64,000 nt of DNA from Pseudomonas putida. GTDB taxonomy: Bacteria > Pseudomonadota > Gammaproteobacteria > Pseudomonadales > Pseudomonadaceae. Location: positions 6,200,001 to 6,264,000 of the forward strand of contig NZ_CP039371.1 in the NCBI RefSeq assembly GCF_005080685.1, written 5' to 3'. This document shows positions 44,630 through 52,220 of the stretch, piece by piece (positions within the stretch are counted from its first letter, which is position 1; the number at the start of each line of letters is the position of its first letter). The notes under the pieces were generated by a model, which saw only the letters and a list, made by a program, of their open reading frames with translations, made no database searches and was not told where the DNA came from. A program made the translations under genes and the position numbers.

Positions 44630-45399
44630 GACAGTTCCTTGTGTAGTGTCTTTGGCAGGCTTTCTACGAAGGAGAATTTGTCCAGGAACTGCTGCGCGCG
44701 TGCGGTCCGCGGTTGGCTGAAAAAGCTCTCGGGGTCGCTCTGTTCAAGGATCCTGCCGGCCTCCATGAACACGATGCGGTCGGCCACCGCGCGGGCGAAG
44801 GCCATTTCGTGGGTAACGATGAGCAAGGTCATGCCTTCGCGGGCCAGACCCTGGATCACCTGCAGCACTTCCTTGACCATTTCCGGGTCGAGGGCGGCGG
44901 TGACTTCGTCGAACAGCATCACCTCGGGGTTCATGCACAGCGAACGGACGATGGCGATGCGTTGCTGCTGCCCGCCCGACAGCTGCCTGGGAAAAGCGTC
45001 GCGCTTGTCCAGCAGACCGACTCGCGCCAGCAACGCCTCGGCCTGGGCCTGGGCTTCGGCGCGCTGACGACGTTGAACCTTCAGCGGGCCAAGCAGCAGA
45101 TTGTCGATCACGCTCATGTGGCCGAACAGGTGGTAGCTCTGAAACACCATGCCGACCCGCTGGCGCACCTGGCGCCAGTCGGTGCCGGGTGCCAGCAGGT
45201 CCACGCCATCGAGGCGCAAGTGGCCGCTGTGGGCCTGCTCCAGGCCGTTCAGGCAGCGCAGCAAGGTGCTCTTGCCGCAGCCACTGGGGCCGAGGATCAC
45301 TACCACCTCCCCCGAATGCACCTGCAAGTCGACATGGTCGAGCACCTGATGCTCGCCGAAATACTTGTTGAAACCCTGGAATTCGATCAATGCGCTCAT
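44626..45399 (-). CDS. Amino-acid ABC transporter ATP-binding protein
   Basis: 257 residues. Walker [12 protein letters not shown], signature LSGGQQQRIAIVRSLC, Walker B VMLFDEVTAALDPEM and H-loop IVTHEMAFARAV identify a PAAT-type importer ATPase. Both ends overlap neighbours by 4 nt (ATGA): the permease gene upstream and the binding-protein gene downstream. Confidence 0.93.
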   Translation of the reverse strand: MSALIEFQGFNKYFGEHQVLDHVDLQVHSGEVVVILGPSGCGKSTLLRCLNGLEQAHSGHLRLDGVDLLAPGTDWRQVRQRVGMVFQSYHLFGHMSVIDNLLLGPLKVQRRQRAEAQAQAEALLARVGLLDKRDAFPRQLSGGQQQRIAIVRSLCMNPEVMLFDEVTAALDPEMVKEVLQVIQGLAREGMTLLIVTHEMAFARAVADRIVFMEAGRILEQSDPESFFSQPRTARAQQFLDKFSFVESLPKTLHKELS

Positions 45400-46055
45400 G
45401 AGTGGGCCCAGCGGCGTTCCAGCACGCGCGAGGCGGCGGACAGCGGATAGCAGACGATGAAGAAGAACAAGAACAATACGCCGTAGATCAGCACCGATTC
45501 GTAGGTGCGTTCGATGATCTGCTGGCCGGCCTTGATCACCTCGACCACGCCGATCAACACGGCCAGCGAGCTGGTCTTGATGATCCGCGTGTAGATGTTG
45601 ATGGTCGGTGGGGTCATGCGCTTGAGCGCCTGGGGCAGCAGCACGTAGCCATACAACTGCCAGCCGGACAGGCCGATCGACAGCCCCGCTTCACGCTGGC
45701 CGCGGGGCAACGAACGCAAGGCGCCGCGTACCACCTCGCCGACCTCGCTGGCGCCCCACAGCCCCAGCACCAGCACCGCGCACCAGAAGCTGGGGATGCT
45801 GATGGCGAAGAAGATCGGCAAGCCGAAGAACACCAGGTACAGCCAGACCAACACCGGGATGGCGCGAAACAGCTCTAGATAGACCTGCAAGAGGATGTCC
45901 AGTGCGCGGTTGCCCAGGCTCGCGAGCACGCCATACAGCACCCCGCCGAGCGTGGCGAAGAGAATCCCCAGGGCGGAAATGGCCAAGGTCTGCGCCGCGC
46001 CCTTGGCCAGCAGCGGCAGCGATACCCATAACAGTTCAGGCGCCGTACTGGCCAT
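45396..46055 (-). CDS. Amino-acid ABC transporter permease
   Basis: 219 residues, His/Glu/Gln/Arg/opine permease family, with the cytoplasmic coupling loop GLSGWQLYGYVLLPQALKRM. About five membrane helices. It overlaps the other permease gene by 20 nt; ATG 46055 has AGGAGG 6 nt upstream. Its partner encoded next to it forms the heterodimer. Confidence 0.9.
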   Translation of the reverse strand: MASTAPELLWVSLPLLAKGAAQTLAISALGILFATLGGVLYGVLASLGNRALDILLQVYLELFRAIPVLVWLYLVFFGLPIFFAISIPSFWCAVLVLGLWGASEVGEVVRGALRSLPRGQREAGLSIGLSGWQLYGYVLLPQALKRMTPPTINIYTRIIKTSSLAVLIGVVEVIKAGQQIIERTYESVLIYGVLFLFFFIVCYPLSAASRVLERRWAHS

Positions 46056-46701
46056 GTTGCAGCCTCCTTTCCAGGTAACGCAGCAACAGCGAAAGCGGCA
46101 GGAACAGCACCACGCAGAGCAACGTCAGGACCGCGAGCATCTCGTAGGTCTTGTAGTACAGGGCGATGTAGTTCTTGGTGGTGTAGAGGATTTCCGGTAC
46201 CGCCACGGCGGACACCACGGTGGTTTCCTTGAGCAGGAAGATGAAGTTGGCGAACAGCGCCGGCAGGCTGAGGATTCCCGCCTGGGGCAGGATCACATGG
46301 CGCAGCAACTGTCCTTCCGACAAACCGATCGAGCGCCCCGACTCCAGCTGCGCGCGGGGTACCGCCTCGACGCCGGCACGCAGCACCTCGGTCAGGTAGG
46401 CGCCGCCCATGAAGGTCATGGTGACGATCGCGGCGGTGAAGCCGGACACCTTCACGCCCAGGGCGGGCAAGGCGAAATAGACGAAGAACAGTTGGATCAG
46501 CAACGGCGTGTTGCGCGCAAGCTCGACGTAGCCTTTGACCAGGCGCCACAGATAAGGCGTACGCAGCACCAGGATCATGGCATTGGCCACGGCCACCAGC
46601 AGCGAGGTGACGATGGCGATCGCGCCCACCTTCAGGGTAACGCCCACGGCCTGAAAGAACGCAGGCAGGGTGCTGAGCATGAATGCGGTGTCGAAGGTCA
46701 T
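46036..46701 (-). CDS. Amino-acid ABC transporter permease
   Basis: 221 residues of the same permease family: coupling loop GLSEGQLLRHVILPQAGIL and the NTPLLIQLFFVYF segment. First gene of the operon. The upstream region (to 46.9 kb) is AT-rich with a strong palindrome, shared with a small ORF that reads in the opposite direction. Confidence 0.9.
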   Translation of the reverse strand: MTFDTAFMLSTLPAFFQAVGVTLKVGAIAIVTSLLVAVANAMILVLRTPYLWRLVKGYVELARNTPLLIQLFFVYFALPALGVKVSGFTAAIVTMTFMGGAYLTEVLRAGVEAVPRAQLESGRSIGLSEGQLLRHVILPQAGILSLPALFANFIFLLKETTVVSAVAVPEILYTTKNYIALYYKTYEMLAVLTLLCVVLFLPLSLLLRYLERRLQHGQYGA

Positions 46702-46780
46702 GGATGTCGCCTCGACACAAGTTTTGCGAAAAACGGCATGAGAAGATCTGGCGTAGGCGGAGACCGCGATCGCTAGACTT

Positions 46781-46814
46781 TAAAGGTATAAAAAACTTTT
46801 AATAAATACCTTTA
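46781..46814. promoter_or_regulatory. 9-bp-arm palindromic operator in a divergent AT-rich promoter region
   Basis: TAAAGGTAT (46781-46789) and ATACCTTTA (46806-46814) are perfect inverted arms with a 16-bp AT-rich centre. The element is between the ABC permease gene (minus) and the 27-residue small ORF (plus), so one regulator might control both. Family of the regulator unknown. Confidence 0.55.
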
Positions 46815-46913
46815 TTGCATATTGATATCACTGAAACTTTCTTCTCCCGCACGCCTCAAATGGCTTCACCTGCCGTGATTGCAAGGCCATCAAACCAACA
46901 AGGACGATAATTG

Positions 46914-46997
46914 ATGAACAGTGCCTGCTTGAATGATCCGAACGAACAATTGTTGTGGTTGATGGCGTTGCGCCGAGCCCTGGGTGGGCCGCGCTAA
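46914..46997 (+). CDS. Small ORF, 27 residues (unrecognised)
   Basis: Not recognised. The peptide begins MNSACLNDPN, has a hydrophobic middle (EQLLWLMAL) and a basic end (RRALGGPR). ATG 46914 has AAGGA (46900-46904) 9 nt upstream, and a perfect 17-bp terminator stem follows 22 nt after its stop, so promoter region, SD, ORF and terminator form a complete short transcription unit of about 150-250 nt. There is no downstream gene in the same direction, so it is not an attenuator peptide. It could be a real small protein or the coding part of a dual-function RNA; chance cannot be excluded for so short an ORF. Confidence 0.5.
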   Translation: MNSACLNDPNEQLLWLMALRRALGGPR

Positions 46998-47019
46998 CGC
47001 GGTTTTGTCACCCGCCACA

Positions 47020-47057
47020 CATGAAAACGCCGACGCAAATGCGTCGGCGTTTTCATG
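47020..47057 (+). terminator. Perfect 17-bp-stem terminator (bidirectional)
   Basis: CATGAAAACGCCGACGC (47020-47036), 4-nt loop, exact complement to 47057. Both sides carry a 4-base A/T tract. It ends the small ORF unit on the plus strand and the MetQ-like gene on the minus strand (stop at 47075). Confidence 0.88.
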
Positions 47058-47074
47058 ACAGGGCCTGCAACCGA

Positions 47075-47860
47075 TCAGAACGCCGGCAGCACCGCCCCCT
47101 GGTATTTCTTCTCGATGAAGGCTTTGACTTCCGCGCTGGTCAGGGCCTTGGCCAGCTTCTGGATGGCTTCGCTGTTCTTGTTGTCCGGGCGGGCAACCAG
47201 GAAGTTCACGTACGGCGAGTCGCTGCCTTCGATGACCAGTGCGTCCTTGGCCGGGTTCAGGCCAGCTTCAAGCGCATAGTTGGTGTTGATCATGTCCAGG
47301 TCGACCTGGTCCAGTACACGCGGCAGCATGGCCGATTCCAGCTCGCGGAACTTCAGCTTCTTCGGGTTCTCGGCGATGTCCTTGGGGGTCGCCAGGGCAT
47401 TCTTCGGATCCTTCAGGGTAATCACCCCAGCCTTCTGCAGCAGCAGCAAGGCACGACCGCTGTTGCTGCCCTCGTTGGGGATGGCGACGGTGGCGCCTTC
47501 CTTCAACTCGTCCAGGCTCTTGACCTTCTTCGAGTAACCACCGAACGGCTCGACGTGTACACCGATCACGGTTTCCAGGTGGGTGCCCTTGCCTTCGTTG
47601 AAGTTCTGCAGGTAAGGCAGGGTCTGGAAGTAGTTGGCGTCCAGGCGTTTCTGGTCGACTTGCACGTTGGGTTGCACGTAGTCGGTGAAGACCTTGATTT
47701 CCAGGTCCACACCTTCCTTGGCCAGGGTCGGCTTGATCAATTCGAGGATTTCGGCGTGTGGCACCGGGGTGGCGGCGACCACCAGTTTCTCGGCGGCATT
47801 GGCCAGGCCAGCGAACGACAGGGCGGCGGCCAGGGCCGTGGTCAGCAGGGTCTTCTTCAT
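47075..47860 (-). CDS. MetQ/NlpA family methionine-type substrate-binding protein
   Basis: 261 residues with a signal peptide (TLLTTALAAALSFAGLANA, then AEKL). NlpA/MetQ fold: LVVAATPVPHAEIL, GVDLEIKVFTDY and VAIPNEGSNSGRALLLLQKAG. The last contains a signature of methionine binding proteins. A cysteine lipobox is absent, so it is likely a soluble periplasmic protein rather than a lipoprotein. No metN or metI lies next to it, so it must share another transporter. ATG 47860 has AAGGAA upstream. Regulated region upstream is AT-rich with TTATTCC. Confidence 0.87.
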   Translation of the reverse strand: MKKTLLTTALAAALSFAGLANAAEKLVVAATPVPHAEILELIKPTLAKEGVDLEIKVFTDYVQPNVQVDQKRLDANYFQTLPYLQNFNEGKGTHLETVIGVHVEPFGGYSKKVKSLDELKEGATVAIPNEGSNSGRALLLLQKAGVITLKDPKNALATPKDIAENPKKLKFRELESAMLPRVLDQVDLDMINTNYALEAGLNPAKDALVIEGSDSPYVNFLVARPDNKNSEAIQKLAKALTSAEVKAFIEKKYQGAVLPAF

Positions 47861-47954
47861 GGTGTTCCTTACTTGAGCGGGAGCCATCTTCGATGGCGAT
47901 ATCTGGGTGCCCGCGGCCAGGCCTACGGGCGTGAGGCGGACGATACCGAGATTT

Positions 47955-47962
47955 TTTATTCC
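47955..47962 (+). promoter_or_regulatory. TTTATTCC box upstream of the MetQ-like gene
   Basis: TTTATTCC lies in an AT-rich gap, about 95 bp before the metQ-like start. The same TTATTCC core, or TATATTCC, recurs in front of tcyP, tonB and the small hydrolase, with a relaxed copy before oscA. CysB-type role is inference. Confidence 0.35.
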
Positions 47963-48044
47963 TCAACAATATCTTTTTATTTGGTTTTTATAACAGAAAC
48001 AACTTGCCATCATGACTTTTGCTTATGAGCCGCTACGCGCCCGT

Positions 48045-48875
48045 CTAGCTCGCGGCATTGGGCAGGTCGAGGTCTTCCGGGAGGATCTCTTCGCCTTCGC
48101 TGACCAGCAAGGCGAAGTGAATGACGTTTTCCAACTCCCGGGTGTTGCCCGGCCAGGCATGAGCCTCCAACGCGTGCTGGGCTGCCTCGCTGATCAAGGG
48201 CACATCGCGCTGCAGGCGCGCGCTGTAGATCCCCACGAAGTATTCGGCCAATGCCAGGATATCTCCCGGACGCTCGCGAAGCGGCGGCAGCTCCAACGCG
48301 CCTTCGCGCAGATACAGGTACAGACGCTCGTTGAAACGCCCGGCGCGGACCACGCGCGCCAGGTCGATGCTGGTCGCGGCCACCAGGCGCACGTCCACCG
48401 GCTGCGGCTGGTGCGCCCCGACACGGGTCACCTCGCGGTTTTCCAGCGCGGCCAGCAGCTTGCCCTGGATGGCCAGCGGCAGGTCGGCGATTTCGTCCAG
48501 GTACAACGTGCCGCCGTTGGCCGAGCCGAACCAGCCGGCCCGGCTGCTGGCCGTGCCGCCGTGGGCGCCTGCGGTGTAGCCGAACAGTTCGGCGTCGGCG
48601 TAGGTGGGGCTGATGGCGGCGCAGTTGACCGACACGAACAACCCGCCCCGGTCGCTGGCCCGGTGGATCTGTCGCGCCAGCAATTCCTTGCCGGTACCGG
48701 TCTCGCCGCGCACCAGTACCGGTAGCGATTGCGGCGCCAGGCGTTCGAGGGCCTGGCGCAACTGCTGGGAGCGCGGGTCGATGAACACCAGCGCCTTGGC
48801 ACGGACGCTCAGCGGGCTCTTGTCCACTTCGGGGAAGGTCAGCAGCGGCTGGCCGAACGGGTTTTGAAACGTCAT
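48045..48875 (-). CDS. AAA+ sigma-54-activator-like protein without GAFTGA loop or HTH
   Basis: 276 residues that correspond to the central AAA+ domain of bacterial enhancer-binding proteins: Walker A GETGTGKE (57-64), Walker B GGTLYLDEIADL (121-132), sensor I RLVAATS (163-169), arginine finger region FNERLYLYL and sensor II WPGNTRELEN (241-250). The loop that should read GAFTGA is replaced by GAHGGT (103-108), and the protein stops shortly after sensor II, with no Fis-type HTH. The downstream sequence does not encode one in any frame. Such loss usually means no sigma-54 contact, as in TyrR-like proteins. It lies between a serine hydrolase and a MetQ-like gene, so a role in sulfur-source control is possible. 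Confidence 0.87.
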   Translation of the reverse strand: MTFQNPFGQPLLTFPEVDKSPLSVRAKALVFIDPRSQQLRQALERLAPQSLPVLVRGETGTGKELLARQIHRASDRGGLFVSVNCAAISPTYADAELFGYTAGAHGGTASSRAGWFGSANGGTLYLDEIADLPLAIQGKLLAALENREVTRVGAHQPQPVDVRLVAATSIDLARVVRAGRFNERLYLYLREGALELPPLRERPGDILALAEYFVGIYSARLQRDVPLISEAAQHALEAHAWPGNTRELENVIHFALLVSEGEEILPEDLDLPNAAS

Positions 48876-48939
48876 GAGAAACTCCCACCCCAGGCCTTGC
48901 GGGGCCGGGTGTCAGGCAAACGGTGAACGGTAGGGCCGA

Positions 48940-49521
48940 TCAGGCGCGGCGCAGCGCCCGCTGCTCGACCCGGCTTTGCAGGCGGTAGAGGTAGGCGAAG
49001 CCCTGCTCCCAGCGCTCGTGCCCGGACTTGACGTTGATGTGCCCGGCATTGGTCAGCAACCCTGCCTCGGCACCCCAGGCCTGGGCCAGGTGCAGCGCCC
49101 GTGGCACGCTTACCGCCGGGTCGTTGTCGGAGCTGACCACCTGGCTGGGGAACGGCAGCGGCTGCTGCGGGATCGGCGCGAAGTTGCGCAAGGCCGGCGC
49201 GCAGGTAGGTCGCTCGACATCCGCCGGGGCCACCAACAGGGCGCCACGTACGCGACGCAGCAACGTCGGGCTGGCCTGCGCCGCCCAATGGGCGACGGTG
49301 ACGCAGCCCAGGCTATGGGCGATCAGGATCACCGGCGAGCGGTCGACGGCAATCGCCTGCTCGAGCGCTTGCACCCAGTCGCGGCGCTGCGGGGTCAGCC
49401 AGTCGTACTGCTCGACCCGGGCGCTGTTGGGCAGGGTGCGCTGCCAGTGACTTTGCCAATGGTTGTCTGGCGATCCTTGCCAGCCCGGCACAATCAGGTA
49501 ACGAATCGACTCATTGCGCAT
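48940..49521 (-). CDS. RBBP9/YdeN-family serine hydrolase
   Basis: 193 residues. YLIVPGWQGSPDNHW at the N terminus and the serine elbow LIAHSLGCVT (Ser70) are the family signatures; SSDNDPAV (Asp) and TNAGHINVKSGH (His) complete the triad. Esterase activity probable, natural substrate unknown. The gap to the downstream AAA+ gene is 64 nt; all three genes here face the same direction. The upstream gap contains GGAATAAG at 49586-49593. Confidence 0.86.
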   Translation of the reverse strand: MRNESIRYLIVPGWQGSPDNHWQSHWQRTLPNSARVEQYDWLTPQRRDWVQALEQAIAVDRSPVILIAHSLGCVTVAHWAAQASPTLLRRVRGALLVAPADVERPTCAPALRNFAPIPQQPLPFPSQVVSSDNDPAVSVPRALHLAQAWGAEAGLLTNAGHINVKSGHERWEQGFAYLYRLQSRVEQRALRRA

Positions 49522-49585
49522 GGGAACGCCTCCGTGAAGTTTGCGTGCTTGGCAACAAGTATAGGGCGGGAGTTATATCAGTAAA

Positions 49586-49593
49586 GGAATAAG
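49586..49593 (-). promoter_or_regulatory. CTTATTCC box upstream of the hydrolase
   Basis: The minus strand reads CTTATTCC inside a 65-bp AT-rich block, about 65 bp before the hydrolase start. Shares the TTATTCC core with other sulfur-linked upstream regions in this window. Confidence 0.35.
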
Positions 49594-49620
49594 AAGCTAT
49601 TTATTAATAACTGTAAGTTT

Positions 49621-49713
49621 TGTCTTTACCGGCCCTTTCGCGGGTGAACCCGCTCCTACAGGAGGCGGGGGACCTGTAGGAGCGGGTTCACCCGCGAAAG
49701 GGCCGGCACAGAC
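49621..49713. repeat. Inverted REP pair, GTAG type, extended arms
   Basis: Left CGGCCCTTTCGCGGGTGAAC and right GTTCACCCGCGAAAGGGCCG; arms of about 33 bp with few mismatches, heads CTGTAGGAGC. Lies between the hydrolase and exbD. Confidence 0.88.
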
Positions 49714-49750
49714 AAAAAAAAGGGCCAACCCCTGCCAAGAGATTTGGCCC
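49714..49750 (-). terminator. Rho-independent terminator after exbD
   Basis: Read on the minus strand: GGGCCAA stem, complementary TTGGCCC, then eight T (49721-49714). It ends the tonB-exbB-exbD operon. Confidence 0.85.
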
Positions 49751-49793
49751 CCCTCGCACGAGCGAGAGTCACTTGCCTGAAGTCTGTCGCCGA

Positions 49794-50195
49794 TCAGCGC
49801 GCGGTAATCACCGCCAGCTTGCTGATCCCGGCACGCTCGATGGCCGCCATCGCCCGCGCCACCTCGCCATAGTTCACCCCATCGTCGGCCTGCAGCTGCA
49901 CCCGTACCTCGGCGTCCTTTTCCTTGGCCGCCTTGAGGTTGGTTTCCAGCAAGTCGGGCTGGATCTCATCCTTGTTGATGAACAGCTTGCCGTCGCCATC
50001 GATGCTCACCACCAACGGGTCCTTCTGCTCCACCGGGGCCACGGCCTCGGTCTTGGGCAGGTTGATGGGGATGGCATTGGTCAGCAGCGGCGCGGTGACG
50101 ATGAACACCACCAGCAGCACCAGCATGACGTCGACCAGTGGCGTGACGTTGATTTCACTGAGGACTTCGTCGCTGTCCTGGGTCGAAAAGGCCAT
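49794..50195 (-). CDS. exbD: ExbD/TolR-family biopolymer transport protein
   Basis: 133 residues with one membrane helix (NVTPLVDVMLVLLVVFIVTAP), in which the first aspartate is the conserved proton-path residue. The remainder is the periplasmic domain. The length equals the P. aeruginosa ExbD1 as I remember it. It is third in the operon, after exbB with a 1-nt gap. Confidence 0.93.
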   Translation of the reverse strand: MAFSTQDSDEVLSEINVTPLVDVMLVLLVVFIVTAPLLTNAIPINLPKTEAVAPVEQKDPLVVSIDGDGKLFINKDEIQPDLLETNLKAAKEKDAEVRVQLQADDGVNYGEVARAMAAIERAGISKLAVITAR

Positions 50196-50196
50196 A

Positions 50197-50916
50197 TCAG
50201 GACGCCTCCTTCACCGGTTGGGTGAAGCCGGCCTGGGCCTTGTGCACGGCAGGGTGCACCAGCACGCGGAAGGCATTCTTCTGCGCCAGGCTGTAGAAGT
50301 CGTGAGCGAAGTCGTCGAGGTCGGCGGCGGTCAGCTTGAGACGGCGCAGGAAGTAGTTGTAGACCAGCACCGCCGGCACCGCGACGGCAATACCCACGCC
50401 AGTGGCCACCAGCGCCGCGCCAATCGGCCCGGCGACGGTCTCGAGGCTCGCCGAACCTGCCGCGCTGATCCCCTTGAGCGCTTCCATGATGCCCCACACG
50501 GTACCGAACAGGCCGATGAACGGCGAGGTGCTGCCGATACTCGCCACCACCGCCAGGCCGGTTTCCAGCGAGCGGCGTTCACGCACGATCTGCTGGCGCA
50601 GGGCGCGTTCGAGGCGATCCTGGTGGTTGATGGCATGGCTCAGGTCGTTGGCCTGGGTATCGCCGACGGCGATCGCGGCATAGCCGGACTGCGCCACCCG
50701 CGCCGCTGGGCCTGGGAGTTCGTGGCTGAGCTCGGCGGCCGAGTCGAGGCTCGAAGCTGCCCAAAACTGCTGGTGGAAGCGCTTGTCCTGGTTCTTCAGC
50801 CGTACGAACTGCACGACCTTGACCAGGGCCAGGCCCCAGGTGACGACGGAGAAGCCGACCAGCAGCCAGATGACTGCGCTTTCGACGGATTCGAGAGGGG
50901 ATGCCAACAGGCTCAT
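50197..50916 (-). CDS. exbB: ExbB/TolQ-family proton channel protein
   Basis: 239 residues with three membrane segments (AVIWLLVGFSVVTWGLALV; FIGLFGTVWGIMEALKG; GPIGAALVATGVGIAVAVPAVL) and the large cytoplasmic loop after the first. It forms the ExbB-ExbD motor that energises TonB using the proton gradient. It is 28 nt downstream of tonB; stop-start gap to exbD is 1 nt. Confidence 0.94.
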   Translation of the reverse strand: MSLLASPLESVESAVIWLLVGFSVVTWGLALVKVVQFVRLKNQDKRFHQQFWAASSLDSAAELSHELPGPAARVAQSGYAAIAVGDTQANDLSHAINHQDRLERALRQQIVRERRSLETGLAVVASIGSTSPFIGLFGTVWGIMEALKGISAAGSASLETVAGPIGAALVATGVGIAVAVPAVLVYNYFLRRLKLTAADLDDFAHDFYSLAQKNAFRVLVHPAVHKAQAGFTQPVKEAS

Positions 50917-50944
50917 GATGATGTCTTCCTATGTTCGGGCAAAG

Positions 50945-51742
50945 TTAACGAAGCTTGAAATCGATCGGTACGCTGACCCAGCCGGCCTGGGCCACGTCAC
51001 CCTGCTTGGCGGGGACGAAACTCCAGCGCTTGACCGCTGCCAAGGCAGCACTGTCCAGCGCATCGCGGCCGCTGCTTTTCTGGATCTGGATCTGCCCCGG
51101 CTTGCCGCTGGGCAGGACCTCGACACGCAGCAGCACGGTGCCTTCCCAGCCCCGGCGTTGGGCCATCTGCGGGTACTCCGGCGCCGGGTTCTTCAGGTAC
51201 GCGGCGTTGGCCGATGGCGGCGTGACCGGCGCCGGCGCGGGTGGCGCAGGCGGTGCTGGGGCAGCTACCGGCGCCGGGGCCGGCGGCGGCGCTTCGACCG
51301 GCTTGGGCTGTGGCTTGGGCGGCTGCTTGACCACCGGCTTGGGCACAGGTTTTGGCTTGGGCTTGGGCTTGGCGGCCAACTCATCGACCACCGGCGGTGG
51401 CGGGGTTTCGACCACGGGCGGTGCCGGTGCCGGCGGTGGTGGCTCGACCACCGGTGGTGCGGGCGCAGCGAACTCGATGGTCATCGGTGGAATCTGTGGC
51501 GGCACGACCGGCAGCTCAGGCGTAGGCGCCTGGCTGATCCAGTAGGCGGCGGCGCCATGCAGCGCTAGCACCAGCAGGCCCAATGCCCACTTGTCGCGGC
51601 GCTTGAGGCCACTGACCGGGGTGCGCTGCAGGCGCAACTGGCCCAGTGGCAGGCGTAGCGTCCGTCCGAGGTCGACCAGGTCACCCGGTGACGGGCGCCA
51701 TGGCTGGTCGTAGGCCCTGACGGCCGACTGGACATTACCCAT
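50945..51742 (-). CDS. tonB: TonB-family energy transducer
   Basis: 265 residues. An N-terminal anchor (WALGLLVLALHGAAAYWIS) is preceded by about 50 residues, longer than in classic TonB. A proline/lysine-rich spacer (about 85-165, KPKPKPKPVPKP) spans the periplasm. The C-terminal domain NPAPEYPQMAQRRGWEGTV with VLPSGKPGQIQIQKSSG contacts TonB-box receptors. The arrangement tonB-exbB-exbD and sizes match the P. aeruginosa tonB2-exbB1-exbD1 cluster. No receptor gene is adjacent; the nearest neighbours are sulfur-uptake genes. Confidence 0.92.
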   Translation of the reverse strand: MGNVQSAVRAYDQPWRPSPGDLVDLGRTLRLPLGQLRLQRTPVSGLKRRDKWALGLLVLALHGAAAYWISQAPTPELPVVPPQIPPMTIEFAAPAPPVVEPPPPAPAPPVVETPPPPVVDELAAKPKPKPKPVPKPVVKQPPKPQPKPVEAPPPAPAPVAAPAPPAPPAPAPVTPPSANAAYLKNPAPEYPQMAQRRGWEGTVLLRVEVLPSGKPGQIQIQKSSGRDALDSAALAAVKRWSFVPAKQGDVAQAGWVSVPIDFKLR

Positions 51743-52035
51743 TGATCAAACTCCTGGGGTCTCGATTCAGGTGTGTGGTTGAATCATCGGGCCCAAGACT
51801 TATCTCTGAAAGTAATGTTTAAAATTAAAGTTAGTTCTTCTAGGAATATAGAATTTGAAGGGAAGGCTCAAGCCCGCGGGTTTCGCGGGGTGTGGCAACT
51901 GGCGTTGCAGGGAATGCATCATCGGCATCGAAAATATGCCTGCATGGCATCGAATGTTGCCCGGGCGATCGAGCAGGCAATAAAAAACCCGGGGCCAGCC
52001 TAATGCTGTTCACTTAAGCTCTACATCGCCGGCTT
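51743..52035. other. AT-rich intergenic region upstream of tonB
   Basis: Nearly 300 bp without a supported gene. The 51790-51870 part is strongly AT-rich relative to the genome and contains GGAATATA (51843-51850; minus strand TATATTCC), the same box as before tcyP. This is likely the tonB promoter region. A 76-codon open frame on the plus strand (51773-52003) has no SD and mixed composition; I do not call it. Confidence 0.6.
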
Positions 52036-52161
52036 TGGGGCCGCCTTGCGGCCCATCGCGGCACAAGGCCGCTCCCACACTGACCGCGTCCCCCCCATCT
52101 ACAGGGCAAGCACGGACATGTGGGAGCGGCCTTGTGTCGCGATGGGCTGCGCAGCAGCCCC
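52036..52161. repeat. Inverted REP pair, CGCAAGGCCGCT subtype
   Basis: GGCACAAGGCCGCTCCCACA and TGTGGGAGCGGCCTTGTG arms facing each other, flanked by extended complements (GGGGCCGCCTTGCGGCCCATCG and its decayed mirror). Located after the cysA gene end. Confidence 0.82.
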
Positions 52162-52220
52162 AGCATTCTCAAGTCAACAGCATCAGGGGCCAGCCCGGGT
52201 TTTCATGCGATGCCGTTGCC

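Noticed and set aside
46900..47057. Small ORF read as an attenuator leader for the next gene
   Set aside because: The next gene (MetQ-like) is on the opposite strand and convergent, so there is nothing to attenuate.
51773..52003. 76-codon plus-strand frame upstream of tonB
   Set aside because: No SD, starts in AT-rich promoter DNA and changes composition half way; ends before a REP.
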